From positions 615,301 through 679,300 of the forward strand of contig NZ_MSCQ01000002.1 of assembly GCF_002954725.1 (NCBI RefSeq): a DNA stretch of 64,000 nucleotides, given 5' to 3'. Shown here piece by piece: positions 1 to 8,970 of this stretch; position 1 is the stretch's first letter, and the number at the start of each line of letters is the position of its first letter. The notes beneath the pieces were generated by a model, which was not told the origin of the DNA, ran no database searches, and was given only the letters and a program-made list of their open reading frames with translations. A program made the position numbers and the translations under genes. The stretch comes from Photobacterium phosphoreum. GTDB taxonomy: Bacteria > Pseudomonadota > Gammaproteobacteria > Enterobacterales > Vibrionaceae.

Positions 1-29
1 GTTTTCCTTTGTTGCCAAGCTAGAATGCA

Positions 30-48
30 AATGATTTTTATTCTCATT
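30..48. promoter_or_regulatory. Fur box upstream of fhuA
   Basis: The 19-mer AATGATTTTTATTCTCATT has perfect AATGA/TCATT outer arms. It matches the Vibrionaceae Fur consensus (AATGANAATNATTNTCATT) at all but two defined positions. It ends 22 bases before the fhuA ATG, where Fur-Fe2+ would block transcription of the hydroxamate operon. Confidence 0.8.
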
Positions 49-70
49 GATAAGAACAGTGGAGGAAAAC

Positions 71-2275
71 ATGGATATTCCAGCTGCAGGCCTAAAGCGG
101 ACAATTATTGCGCCTTTATTTTTGGCACTTTTTTCAACATCACTTTTCGCTGAAGACCAAAATGACACAGTCGCTCACCCCAACAATAATAAATCGACAA
201 AACAAGACGACGCTATCACCGTATACAACACTATTACCGTATATGGTCAAACTTACCGCAACACCGCGACCAAAACCACGTTAGAGCCAGAGGAAACACC
301 ACAAGGTTTAACCGTTATTGATAACGAACAGCTTCAGCAACGCGAAGTTCAATCACTCAACCAAGCTTTACGTTATACACCGGGCCTGGTCACCGAAACC
401 AAAGGTGCGTCAGTGACCATGTACGATACATATAAAGTGCGTGGTTTTGATGTAAATCAAAGCTACTACGACGGATTGGTTCTGCCCTACTTAAGTGGTT
501 GGAACTTCCAAGCTCAAGCCGACCCTATTGCTGTCCAGCAAATTGAGGTATTTAAAGGCCCAACATCGGTACTTTACGGGGCGATGAATCCCGGCGGCAT
601 GGTGAATATGATTGCCAAATCGCCACAAATGGAACACTCAACGACAGTGGATGTGGGTGCTGGTTCTCGCAATCTGATGAAAGCCTCGGTTGATACCACA
701 GGTCAGATAGGTGATAGCAACTTATCGTACCGTTTTATTGGCTTAGCTAGAAAGCAAGATAGCCAAGTCGATACGGCCACCAATGAACGCTATGTCGTGG
801 CTCCGTCGCTAAACTGGCAGGTTTCGGATAAAACTCTGGTTAACTTTAACCTGTACTACCAAAATGATCCTGCAATGGGGATCAACTCGGCTTTACCCGT
901 ATCTGGAATGTTTATTAGCAATTCAAATGGCTCAACATCGCCTTCTACTTTCGCTAGTGATGGGAACTGGGATAGCTTTAAGCGCGATTTCGTTATGGCG
1001 GGCTATAAAATCGACCACCAATTCAATGATCAGTGGTCGTTTTTACAAAATGCACGTTATACCAATGGCTCGCTGCACCAGAAAAATACTTATTCAATGT
1101 CGTTTACAGAATCCGGAAGCAATGCTGGCCAATTGCAACGGAACATATATAGCACAGATGAAAACCTGAAAGCTTTCACGATAGACAACCAATTTTCTGG
1201 CAAATTAAAGCTTAACCGCTGGGAACATAATTTATTGTTTGGACTTGACTATCAAACAATGAATGGCAGTTCAAATTACAAAGAATATGACACCAGCAGT
1301 ATTGCCAATTGGAATCAATTTAATATTTTTAGTCCAAACAATAACCTCATCGTCAATCCAAGATCTTTATCAGTTAAGAGCACAACCATTACAGATGTTG
1401 ACTTATACCAAACGGGATTCTATCTCCAGGATCAAATTCGTCACGATAAATTAGTTCTCCTTACAGGTGGCCGTTTTGATACCTATAAGTTAAATACTCT
1501 TACCAATGGCACTATTCCTTCATCAATCGATCAGAATGCTTTTACTTACCGTGTAGGAGCTTTATACACCTTCGATAATGGTATAGCGCCTTATGTTAGC
1601 TATGCGACTGGGTTTGAGCCGACGACGGGTACGGACAGCAACGGAAATGCTTACAAGCCAGAGACAAGTGAACAAGTTGAAGTGGGTATGAAATATCAAG
1701 CCCCTGATCTGTCGAAAAGTGCCTCGATTTCGCTGTTCCATATTCTAAAGAATGACACCTTGGTCGCAAACCCAGATAACTACACAAATCCAAAACTTCA
1801 AGTGGGCCAAGTTCGCTCTCAAGGGGTTGAGCTACAAGGAAAGTGGTTTGTCACTTCTAATCTGGATATCTCGCCAAGCTATACCTACACGGATATGCAA
1901 ATTACCAAAGATGCGAGCTCGAATCTTAAAGGCACAACGCCAATTTATGTACCAACTCATGCCGCATCGATTTGGGCAAACTACAACTTCTACGACGGAG
2001 CCTTAGCAGGTACTCGTGTCAGTGGCGGTGCGAGATATGTTGGCACAATGCAGATGGATTCAACCAACACCGAAGGCAAGGTTCCTACTTATACGATTAC
2101 CGATTTATCGCTTGGTTATGACTTAAGTGAACTTAGTCGCGGCTTATCTGGCGTAACTGCTAATTTCCTAGTTAATAACGTATTCAATACAACGAACTAT
2201 ACCTGTTTCAACAGCACAAACTGTTGGTATGGAGAAGAACGTTCTGTAGAGCTACATGTCAAATATGAGATGTAA
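71..2275 (+). CDS. fhuA: TonB-dependent siderophore receptor, FhuA-like
   Basis: This is an outer-membrane receptor that imports ferric siderophores, probably ferrichrome-type hydroxamates, using TonB energy. The ATG at 71 is chosen because GGAGG lies at 61-65; an upstream TTG at 47 in the same frame has no such site and falls in the Fur box. The 734-residue protein begins with a signal peptide ending near LFSTSLFA. Then come a TonB-box-like ITVYNTITVYG, a plug domain (EETPQGLTVID, YTPGLV, VFKGPTSVLYG, NPGGMVNM) and a beta barrel. Length is close to E. coli FhuA. It ends in Met instead of the usual terminal Phe. The fhuCDB genes follow in the E. coli order. Siderophore specificity is inferred from these neighbours. 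Confidence 0.88.
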   Translation: MDIPAAGLKRTIIAPLFLALFSTSLFAEDQNDTVAHPNNNKSTKQDDAITVYNTITVYGQTYRNTATKTTLEPEETPQGLTVIDNEQLQQREVQSLNQALRYTPGLVTETKGASVTMYDTYKVRGFDVNQSYYDGLVLPYLSGWNFQAQADPIAVQQIEVFKGPTSVLYGAMNPGGMVNMIAKSPQMEHSTTVDVGAGSRNLMKASVDTTGQIGDSNLSYRFIGLARKQDSQVDTATNERYVVAPSLNWQVSDKTLVNFNLYYQNDPAMGINSALPVSGMFISNSNGSTSPSTFASDGNWDSFKRDFVMAGYKIDHQFNDQWSFLQNARYTNGSLHQKNTYSMSFTESGSNAGQLQRNIYSTDENLKAFTIDNQFSGKLKLNRWEHNLLFGLDYQTMNGSSNYKEYDTSSIANWNQFNIFSPNNNLIVNPRSLSVKSTTITDVDLYQTGFYLQDQIRHDKLVLLTGGRFDTYKLNTLTNGTIPSSIDQNAFTYRVGALYTFDNGIAPYVSYATGFEPTTGTDSNGNAYKPETSEQVEVGMKYQAPDLSKSASISLFHILKNDTLVANPDNYTNPKLQVGQVRSQGVELQGKWFVTSNLDISPSYTYTDMQITKDASSNLKGTTPIYVPTHAASIWANYNFYDGALAGTRVSGGARYVGTMQMDSTNTEGKVPTYTITDLSLGYDLSELSRGLSGVTANFLVNNVFNTTNYTCFNSTNCWYGEERSVELHVKYEM

Positions 2276-2298
2276 ATAGACTCAAGCTCAAGTTAACC

Positions 2299-2325
2299 AA
2301 GCAGCCCAATACATGGGCTGCTTTT
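2299..2325 (+). terminator. Hairpin terminator between fhuA and fhuC
   Basis: A 9-bp perfect stem AAGCAGCCC/GGGCTGCTT with a 7-base loop runs into TTTT. It sits between fhuA and fhuC, so it may act as a partial terminator that keeps receptor expression above that of the transporter genes. Confidence 0.75.
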
Positions 2326-2346
2326 GTCGTCATATGGAAATCCAAC

Positions 2347-3114
2347 ATGTACAAGTTAAACAACATTTTAGTGACGCGAGAACAAAGGGATATCCTTAAC
2401 ATTGGCTCCCTTAAGATCCCAACAGATAAGATGACCGTTATCTTAGGCCATAACGGCTCTGGTAAGTCCACCTTGGTTAATCTACTGGCTGGGCAAACCA
2501 AACCGGATTCAGGATCAGTTGAACTAAATGGGTATCCCATCCATGCTTTAAATAACCGCAACTTGGCTAAACAAGTCGCTTATCTACCACAACATTTACC
2601 CCAGGCTGAGGGCCTATCCGTTCGTGAGCTCGTTAAGCTCGGACGCTTTCCATGGCTAGGCACATTCGGTCGAATGAAGCCAAGCGATCATGAAGCCATC
2701 GATCTCGCGATGCAAGCCACTAAGGTAACTCAATACGCTAAGCATAGCGCAGAAAAACTCTCGGGTGGAGAAAGACAACGAGCATGGGTTGCGATGTTAC
2801 TTGCTCAGCAATCACCGCTATTGATATTGGATGAGCCGACATCTGCTTTAGATGTGCACCACCAATATCATCTTATGGAGCTACTCTGCCAACTCAAACG
2901 GGAGCAAGGCAAAGGTGTAATCATAATTCTGCACGATCTCAACCTGACCTTGCGCTACGCTGAGCACATACTTGCCTTAAAACAAGGCAAAGTTGTATTT
3001 TCTGGAAGCAGCTCAGAGCTAATGGATTCTTCTCGATTAAGCGAGCTTTACAATACTGAGATTCAACTTCTCGATCACCCAACACAAGACAGCAAGGTTG
3101 CGGTAATATGTTAA
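2347..3114 (+). CDS. fhuC: Iron-hydroxamate ABC transporter ATP-binding protein FhuC
   Basis: This ATPase drives ferric-hydroxamate import across the inner membrane with FhuB. Walker A GHNGSGKST is at residues 34-42, the Q-loop is in LPQHLP near 82, the signature LSGGERQ at 138-144, Walker B LLILDE at 158-163, and the switch His is in ILHDLN. At 255 residues it is near the E. coli length. Its stop overlaps the fhuD ATG by 7 bases, which points to translational coupling. The FepC/FecE/BtuD type of importer ATPase is similar, but the order receptor-ATPase-binding protein-fused permease fits fhu. Confidence 0.9.
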   Translation: MYKLNNILVTREQRDILNIGSLKIPTDKMTVILGHNGSGKSTLVNLLAGQTKPDSGSVELNGYPIHALNNRNLAKQVAYLPQHLPQAEGLSVRELVKLGRFPWLGTFGRMKPSDHEAIDLAMQATKVTQYAKHSAEKLSGGERQRAWVAMLLAQQSPLLILDEPTSALDVHHQYHLMELLCQLKREQGKGVIIILHDLNLTLRYAEHILALKQGKVVFSGSSSELMDSSRLSELYNTEIQLLDHPTQDSKVAVIC

Positions 3115-4040
3115 CTATCCGTTTTTTTTCATGGACTAAGGTTCTTTGCGCTACCTTAGCTATTCTGTTCTCTTTCTCAGCTCTAGCCTCCTACCAAGTT
3201 GTGGATAGTGAAGGAACAAAAACACTGAATAAAATCCCAAAGCGTGTTGCTGTATTAAATTGGGGAGTGGCTGAGCAAGTGATCGAGCTCGGCATCACTC
3301 CGGTTGCGATGAGCGACGTAAAAGGCTACCAACAATGGGTCGTCAAGCCAGCAGTACCAGAAGGCGTGATAGATATTGGTACTCGTGCTGAACCGAACTT
3401 CGAACTGCTGGCCGAATTAAAACCCGATGTCATTTTTATTGCTTCCCCACAAAAAGATCTTCAAAAACGTTTAGAAAAAATCGCACCTGTCCTTTACTAC
3501 CAAACCTTTAGCGAAGATCATAATAACGCTCAAGCTGCGATAACTAACTTTTTGCGGATCGGCCATGTGCTCGACAAGGAAAAGCTTGCACAAGAAAAAT
3601 TGGTGCAAATGAAACAAAAGATACAGGAGCTCAAAGAGCAGCTCGATGCAGCTTATCCAAATGGGAAACCTAAAGTCACCGCTTTTCGCTTTGCCAGCAC
3701 AACTTCGGTTTATCTATACGGTAACAACTCCATCCCTCAATACGCGTTAAAGGAGCTCGGCTTTCAGAATGCAATGATCCAACCGACCACTCAATGGGGA
3801 GTGACTCAAAAACGTCTTACTGATTTAAAAAATATTGGCAATGGTATCGCACTTTACTTCCTCCCTTTTCCCCAACAATCCCAGTTAAACCGTTCAGTAA
3901 TATGGAACGCGATGCCATTTGTGAGAGATAAGAAAGTAGCCAGTGTTTCCTCAACATGGAGTTATGGTGGCGCAATTTCAATCCAATATAACGCTGAAGC
4001 TTTGGCTAGCAGTTTACTTAAATTAGCAGGTAATGGATGA
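3108..4040 (+). CDS. fhuD: Iron-hydroxamate periplasmic binding protein FhuD
   Basis: This class III (cluster A-II) periplasmic binding protein hands ferric hydroxamates to FhuB. A signal peptide ends at about residue 27 (LFSFSALA). The typical TroA/FepB fold motifs follow: KRVAVLNWGVAEQVIELG, then FELLAELKPDVIFIA, and a C-terminal WSYGGAISIQYNAEALA. The 310 residues are close to E. coli FhuD. The ATG lies within the end of fhuC, and the stop overlaps fhuB in an ATGA. Confidence 0.88.
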   Translation: MLTIRFFSWTKVLCATLAILFSFSALASYQVVDSEGTKTLNKIPKRVAVLNWGVAEQVIELGITPVAMSDVKGYQQWVVKPAVPEGVIDIGTRAEPNFELLAELKPDVIFIASPQKDLQKRLEKIAPVLYYQTFSEDHNNAQAAITNFLRIGHVLDKEKLAQEKLVQMKQKIQELKEQLDAAYPNGKPKVTAFRFASTTSVYLYGNNSIPQYALKELGFQNAMIQPTTQWGVTQKRLTDLKNIGNGIALYFLPFPQQSQLNRSVIWNAMPFVRDKKVASVSSTWSYGGAISIQYNAEALASSLLKLAGNG

Positions 4041-6010
4041 GACGTTGGATCTTATTACTGACAGTGACATTCGCCGCTGCTATTTTGCAGATTGCTGTCA
4101 CACAAAGTCAATTTGGCTCGAGTTATCAGCTCCTATTAGCTGTACTTAACCACCAGCTAGACTTTTCAAACTCTTTTGAATGGACCGCTTTCCTTCACGC
4201 TACGCTGCCCCGTTGGGTGATGGGTTTAGCAGTTGGCGGCTCATTAGGTTTAGTTGGTAGCCTATTCCAACAACTAACCCAAAATAGAATGATGTCACCA
4301 CTAACGCTTGGTACCTCTTCTGGCGCTTGGTTAGGCCTTGTCATATTGAGTGTGATGGCTCCGCAATTAGTGGGGGTTTATCCAGCGCTGTTTGCCATGA
4401 CTGGCGCTCTTGTTGCCATGGGTTTGGTAATTGCGATCGTGGATATTCGAAACTTAAGCGGCTTACCTATTGTTCTCGCTGGGATGGCAGTAAATTTACT
4501 GCTTGGCGCATTCGCCACTGCGATAATCTTGCTACACAACGAATACGCTCAGAACTTATTCATTTGGGGTGCGGGTGACCTGAGCCAAAACGGCTGGGAT
4601 TGGGTCACGTGGCTTCTGCCTAAACTTGCCTTAATTATCCTTCTGCCTGTTTTCGCTCCACGTCTACTCACTTTAATGAGTATCGGCTCCTCAGGCGCAC
4701 AAGCCCGCGGCCTAAATGTAGGTGGCGCTTTTCTTGGGTTAAGTCTGATTGGCGTTTGGTTAGTGTCTGTATCGATTACCTCTGTTGGCGTGATCAGTTT
4801 TGTTGGGCTTATCGCCCCTAATATTGCTCGCCACATTGGCTTCAGCAAATCTCGAAGTGAACTTATCGCAAGCTTTATTCTTGGCTCAACTTTACTTATG
4901 CTGACCGATACATTAGCTATATTCTTAAGCTTTTGGTCACTCGATATTATTCCTACTGGGACAGCAACCGCTGTAATTGGCGCACCAGCACTGATTATGC
5001 TCGCGCGCAAAAAAATGTCTGCTCAAGATAATATGTCACTAACCTTCCCAAAAGGACGAGACAAACTGCGACCAAAAATTACACTATTTTCGTTGCTCAC
5101 AGCATTTGTCGTTGTCATTGCTATCAGCACTTTTGTTCAGCCGGAGATCAAAAGTTTCATTTGGCAAATACCGAACGCTTTCAGCTGGTCAATAAAATGG
5201 CCTAGAATGCTAACAGCTGTAAGCGCTGGAGCAGGTCTAGCCGTTGCGGGGGTAATCTTACAACGGCTGGTATACAATCCACTCGCAAGCCCAGATATTT
5301 TAGGGGTATCCGCCGGAGCAGTGCTCGCCCTCGTGCTAGCGAACTTAATTTTTGGCTCGTCTATTCACACATTAGGGCCATGGGTTGCTCTACTAGGCAG
5401 CTTAGTTGCTTTAGGTGTGTTGCTCGTCTTAGGCAGAAAACATAACTTTGCCCCATCGATTTTAATTCTCTATGGTATTGCGCTAACTGCGATGATAGAA
5501 GCTTTAGTACAGTTTTCTCTAACGCGTGTGGGACAAGAAAAGTTTGTCTTGCTGCAATGGTTAGCAGGTTCAACGTATCGAGTCACTCCAAATGCTGCTA
5601 TTACTTTGTTTCTATTAGTAACCGGTTTGGTTATCGCAGCGTTATTACTCTCACGATGGATGACACTGATAGGTACAGGCAGACAATTTGCTTTTGGTCG
5701 AGGTTTGAATGTCTCTTGGGCTTACATTGTTTTGCTGCTTATTGTTGCTTTGCTGTGTGCTTTCATCACAACAACGATGGGACCAGTGGCGTTTGTTGGC
5801 TTAATCGCCCCTCATATCGCTGTGATATTAGGAGCGAGACAGGCAAAGGTACAATTGTGGGTCGCCGGGTTACTTGGTGGTTTATTGCTACTATCAGCCG
5901 ATGTCATTGGGCAGCTTTGGGTTCATCCCGCCCAAATAGCAGCAGGCGTTTTAGTATCCGTTATCGGTGGGGTTTATTTTGTTTTCTTGCTAATACGAGA
6001 ACGCCACTAG
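4037..6010 (+). CDS. fhuB: Iron-hydroxamate ABC transporter permease FhuB (fused duplicate)
   Basis: This inner-membrane permease takes ferric hydroxamates from FhuD. At 657 residues it is the double-length FhuB type, two FecCD-family halves in one chain. Each half carries the family motifs: LPRWVMGLAVGGSLGLVG and GVISFVGLIAPNIARH in the first, WPRMLTAVSAGAGLAVAG and GPVAFVGLIAPHIA in the second. The fused arrangement is characteristic of FhuB and separates it from single-domain FecC/FepD. The start overlaps fhuD by 4 bases. Confidence 0.92.
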   Translation: MRRWILLLTVTFAAAILQIAVTQSQFGSSYQLLLAVLNHQLDFSNSFEWTAFLHATLPRWVMGLAVGGSLGLVGSLFQQLTQNRMMSPLTLGTSSGAWLGLVILSVMAPQLVGVYPALFAMTGALVAMGLVIAIVDIRNLSGLPIVLAGMAVNLLLGAFATAIILLHNEYAQNLFIWGAGDLSQNGWDWVTWLLPKLALIILLPVFAPRLLTLMSIGSSGAQARGLNVGGAFLGLSLIGVWLVSVSITSVGVISFVGLIAPNIARHIGFSKSRSELIASFILGSTLLMLTDTLAIFLSFWSLDIIPTGTATAVIGAPALIMLARKKMSAQDNMSLTFPKGRDKLRPKITLFSLLTAFVVVIAISTFVQPEIKSFIWQIPNAFSWSIKWPRMLTAVSAGAGLAVAGVILQRLVYNPLASPDILGVSAGAVLALVLANLIFGSSIHTLGPWVALLGSLVALGVLLVLGRKHNFAPSILILYGIALTAMIEALVQFSLTRVGQEKFVLLQWLAGSTYRVTPNAAITLFLLVTGLVIAALLLSRWMTLIGTGRQFAFGRGLNVSWAYIVLLLIVALLCAFITTTMGPVAFVGLIAPHIAVILGARQAKVQLWVAGLLGGLLLLSADVIGQLWVHPAQIAAGVLVSVIGGVYFVFLLIRERH

Positions 6011-6036
6011 AGCGTGTACAAACTATATGGACAAAT

Positions 6037-6067
6037 CATCAAACAATGGCAATGCCACTGTTTGATG
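6037..6067 (+). other. Long hairpin downstream of the fhu operon
   Basis: CATCAAACA pairs with TGTTTGATG, and inside it TGGC pairs with GCCA, with one mismatch between the two stems. It starts 27 bases after the fhuB stop. There is no T-tract, so it is more likely a 3' end stabiliser or weak terminator than a strong intrinsic terminator. I see no gene in the rest of 6068-6305. Confidence 0.5.
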
Positions 6068-6305
6068 CATTCGAAAAACTAGGTAACTTGAACTCGGGAT
6101 TGGTAGTAAAACAGAGAACTTCTAACGTTAGAGTTCAATAAAATTTGATAAATTTCTAGCGCAGTTTTGGACAGAAACTATTTAGGTTATTTGCTCTATT
6201 TTGGCTGGTAGGTATTAGGAAAAGTAAGGTAATGCCATGTTCGACTTTTCAGCATCACCCTCCATAATATTTCCAATATTTACTTATATAAGATCGCTTG
6301 GGCTT

Positions 6306-6361
6306 ATCCAACACTTCAGGATAGGTGTCGGCTGCGCGACACATATCCTTATCTGTTATAT
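6306..6361 (-). other. Candidate attC-like hairpin behind the DUF4268 gene
   Basis: Read on the minus strand, three bases after the stop of the DUF4268 gene, there is ATATAAC, then a 13-bp imperfect stem (AGGATA and GTGTCG pairing with CGACAC and TATCCT), then GTTGGAT. GTTGGAT fits the integron core GTTRRRY exactly; ATATAAC fits RYYYAAC with one mismatch. The 56-base span is at the short end of known attC sites. This is a pattern match only. Confidence 0.3.
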
Positions 6362-6363
6362 GA

Positions 6364-7302
6364 TTATCGCAAATACTGACGGAGTCTTTTATTAAAGATA
6401 CTTTTGAATTTGAGTAGATTTGTAATATGCCAAGATTTAATTTCAACAAGCTCATTTTCAGTTGTAATAGAACCATCACGATAAATTGCTATCCTTGTAG
6501 CTCTCTTACCGTCAATTGGCTCCCATGAAAGATCACTGCCAAATTCGTTTTCAATATCTTTTTTACTTTCTAGAAAATGATTTAAACAAGATACATTATC
6601 TTCTGCGCTACCATTATCAATGTATAACTCAGTACGAACTTTATTACCTTGGCAAAAATTAGCACCATAATTGATACCTGAAATTCCCGAAGCAAACGCA
6701 TACCAATTTTGAGGTTGACCCGCTTTAGCCGATGTGAATTTATGTTCAATTCTCAAATCATCAATTAAGTCTTGAAAATATTCTCGATATTGCTCCGACT
6801 TGGTGCTAGTTTTTTGAGTTGTTTTATTACCAGACTTACTCTTTTGCCACTCATTTGGGAAAACAACAGGTTTTAAATTGAATGCTGGTTTTGAATTGTC
6901 AATTTGTATAACTTCGACAACTACAGCAAAAAATTGAGTTTGATTGTCAGTTCGATGGTTTAGCCAATCCAAAGCCTGACGGTGCTCCTCACGAATTGTT
7001 TCAGCCACCCAAATTACGAATGAAGCATCAAAACCCGCGGCATAAGTTAACAATTTACCTAAGTGATCATGATCAGTTTGTGAAAATTGATTTTCAATAA
7101 TAACATTTTCTGCCGAACCAAGATCCTTAGCTAAAATATCTAGAGAAAAGCTTCCAACACTGGCCTCCTCTTGGACAAGCTCAAGTTCTAGTCCAACAGC
7201 ATTGCCCAAGGCTTCAATATTTTCAGCTAGCCATGGCGTAAAATCCTGTGCTTCGTGCGCCCAAATATCCCTTAAAGGTACTTTCTTCAATTCGCCAAAC
7301 AT
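6364..7302 (-). CDS. DUF4268 domain-containing protein (PD-(D/E)XK-like N-terminus)
   Basis: A 312-residue cytosolic protein. The N-terminal half has SFSLDILAKD and, about 10 residues on, VIIENQ, a D...(I/V)EN-Q arrangement typical of restriction-endonuclease-like folds. The C-terminal part resembles DUF4268, a domain often found near restriction-modification genes. The ATG at 7302 has AAGGA 9 bases upstream. It neighbours an hsdM stub and an AbiE pair, so a defence role is plausible. An attC-like hairpin follows the stop, so it may have arrived as an integron cassette. The biochemical function is unknown. Confidence 0.65.
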   Translation of the reverse strand: MFGELKKVPLRDIWAHEAQDFTPWLAENIEALGNAVGLELELVQEEASVGSFSLDILAKDLGSAENVIIENQFSQTDHDHLGKLLTYAAGFDASFVIWVAETIREEHRQALDWLNHRTDNQTQFFAVVVEVIQIDNSKPAFNLKPVVFPNEWQKSKSGNKTTQKTSTKSEQYREYFQDLIDDLRIEHKFTSAKAGQPQNWYAFASGISGINYGANFCQGNKVRTELYIDNGSAEDNVSCLNHFLESKKDIENEFGSDLSWEPIDGKRATRIAIYRDGSITTENELVEIKSWHITNLLKFKSIFNKRLRQYLR

Positions 7303-7447
7303 ATGTAAATTTCCTTATTTCCCAAACTAGCATATAACAACTTACTCGAATTTGTTCTTTGAACATGCGCCCGTATTTATCTTTTCATAATATAAAAAGC
7401 ATTATAAATCAGATACATTTTCACTTACAGAATATAGGGCAGCTACA

Positions 7448-7858
7448 GAATATAGGACAGCCATATCTTTCCTTTAAAAACTCAACGTACTGCAAGTAAA
7501 TATCCTATCTCCCTCGCAGGAATTTACTTCAACGGTAGGGAATGACGAGGTTGGGCTTGTCATTTATTGTAAATAATCACGATCGTTAGGTGTGGCATTC
7601 ACTCAGCCCAATATCCGTCATCTCGAAAGTCGAGAAACGAGGCTATCCGTGATCTACTCAACGCGTGATTGAGCCTAAAAGACACCAGTGAAACATGTTA
7701 AATTTTACGGAGAAACATAAACTCTACAACACGTGGACAGTAGATTCCCTATCGCCCTCGCGGGCATTCACTGTAGGGAATGACGATAATCAGCGCTGAC
7801 AATAGCGTTAATTCTTATCTACTTTCTAAAGGGAAAATTATGGATGTCCTATATTTTC
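7448..7858 (+). repeat. MITE-like repeat, copy A (composite, about 410 bp)
   Basis: Terminal inverted repeats: the left end contains ATAGGACAGCCATAT near 7453, and the right end read in reverse contains ATATAGGACATCCAT, one mismatch apart over the shared part. Two hairpin modules lie inside, a degenerate one at 7501-7548 and a clean one at 7741-7786 (TTCCCTA...TAGGGAA enclosing GCCCTCGCGGGC). A partial second left end occurs at 7429-7447. There is no coding capacity. The right end lies 12 bases from a truncated hsdM. The same family recurs at 56.4, 59.7, 59.9, 61.0 and 62.1 kb. Confidence 0.75.
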
Positions 7859-7869
7859 TTAATATTTTC

Positions 7870-7998
7870 TTACTTTAAGAACAGCATGGTCAATACGAAG
7901 TCTTTATAGATTGATGGGTCTACGGTGCCACGGAAGGTGTCACAGGCACTCCACACCGTTTTATTGATGTCGTCTTGGTTGATTGGGGCATTTGGCAT
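7870..7998 (-). pseudogene. hsdM: hsdM N-terminal stub (type I R-M methyltransferase subunit)
   Basis: The minus strand reads 42 codons starting MPNAPINQDDIN and continuing KTVWSACDTFRGTVDPSIY, then KDFVLTMLFLK and a TAA. This is the conserved HsdM N-terminus (lW.acD.fRG.vdps.YKdfvL.mLFLKY). The frame ends exactly where Tyr-Ile-Ser should follow, about 12 bases from the terminal repeat of the MITE-like copy A. The rest of hsdM, hsdS and hsdR is absent from the window. It lies 27 bases downstream of the AbiEii remnant, which suggests a former R-M cluster. Confidence 0.75.
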
Positions 7999-8025
7999 TT
8001 GGCATTTAGTTATTCTCTAATAGCG

Positions 8026-8968
8026 TTAAATTGTTTTAATTAGTAGTTCAGCAATGCGCTTAAATGAGGCAAAGCAGCTATCAAAATCGTGTGGTTGTTG
8101 GTTAAAAACCATCGGTGTTACAAAAGCATCAAAGCGTTGGCGATAAAGTGGATTATTTTCTAGTTCTGATAAGCCATCTTGTAGCTCTTTAGAAGGATTA
8201 TTTACAAATTCAGTATGTTGATTACCAAAGCGAGTGATATCTTCTTGCAATACTGCGTTAAAGAGTAGTGATAATGATTTGATATCAACTTGTTGTGCTT
8301 TGTCTATGCAGTAAACATCGTAGATATGACGAACTAATGTTTGATCATCTTTACGATTTTCATCACGTTTAGCTAACATGGTACGGCGAAGCATTGAAAT
8401 AATCTTTTCAACCAAGGTGGCATGAACAGATATACAAGCAAATGCTTTAACTTCTTTCGTGTGTTGGTAAAGTTCAGCCACTAATGATTGTATGCTTCGC
8501 TGCTCTGTTTCTTGTAATGGAATGGTCTCCATTAATTCAAGTTTGATAATGGGGGCGTAAACAAGGTGCCTGACTAAACTGTTGTGGATATTTTAAGTCA
8601 TATTCCACATAACGGTATTCGTCCCATGCTTGTTTGTTTTCAATCAAAAAGGTATTTGATTCCCTAATCGATTTTTCAAGTGTCTCAAGCAATGATTTAC
8701 GAACGATTTTTTTCTTACTTCTGCTTAATGTATGAAAGTCGGCATTAGGGATCAGCTTGATATCAACATCTTCAGACATACGCATGATCTTCACATTGGA
8801 TTTTGCCAATGCCGTTCCGCCAGAAAAAACCAGTTGATGAGAATCTATGATGAGTTTTTCAAGTTGTGCTAGTAGTGCCACAACCCAATAGTCTTTCTCA
8901 ATTATGGCTGGGTTTCCGAGCGCTAAGGCATCGGAAACCTCAAGAAACTGCTGTTTCAGTTTATTCAT
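8026..8968 (-). pseudogene. AbiEii/AbiGii-family nucleotidyltransferase toxin, frameshifted
   Basis: The N-terminal half (8537-8968) has the nucleotidyltransferase signature FSGGTALAK followed by MSEDVDIKL. The C-terminal half (8026-8532) continues in another frame. At 8551-8555 the plus strand has GGGGG (CCCCC in the gene). Removing one C restores a continuous reading RPIIKLELMETIPLQETE, giving a protein of about 313 residues. The toxin would act with the adjacent antitoxin as a type IV AbiE system. The toxin ATG is 2 bases after the antitoxin stop. It is either a decayed gene, a reversible slippage tract, or a sequencing error. Confidence 0.75.
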
Positions 8969-8970
8969 GG

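Noticed and set aside
6255..6479. A 74-codon minus-strand frame ending SKYWKYYGG
   Set aside because: It overlaps the end of the DUF4268 gene in another frame and the attC-like hairpin; the translation fits no family I know.
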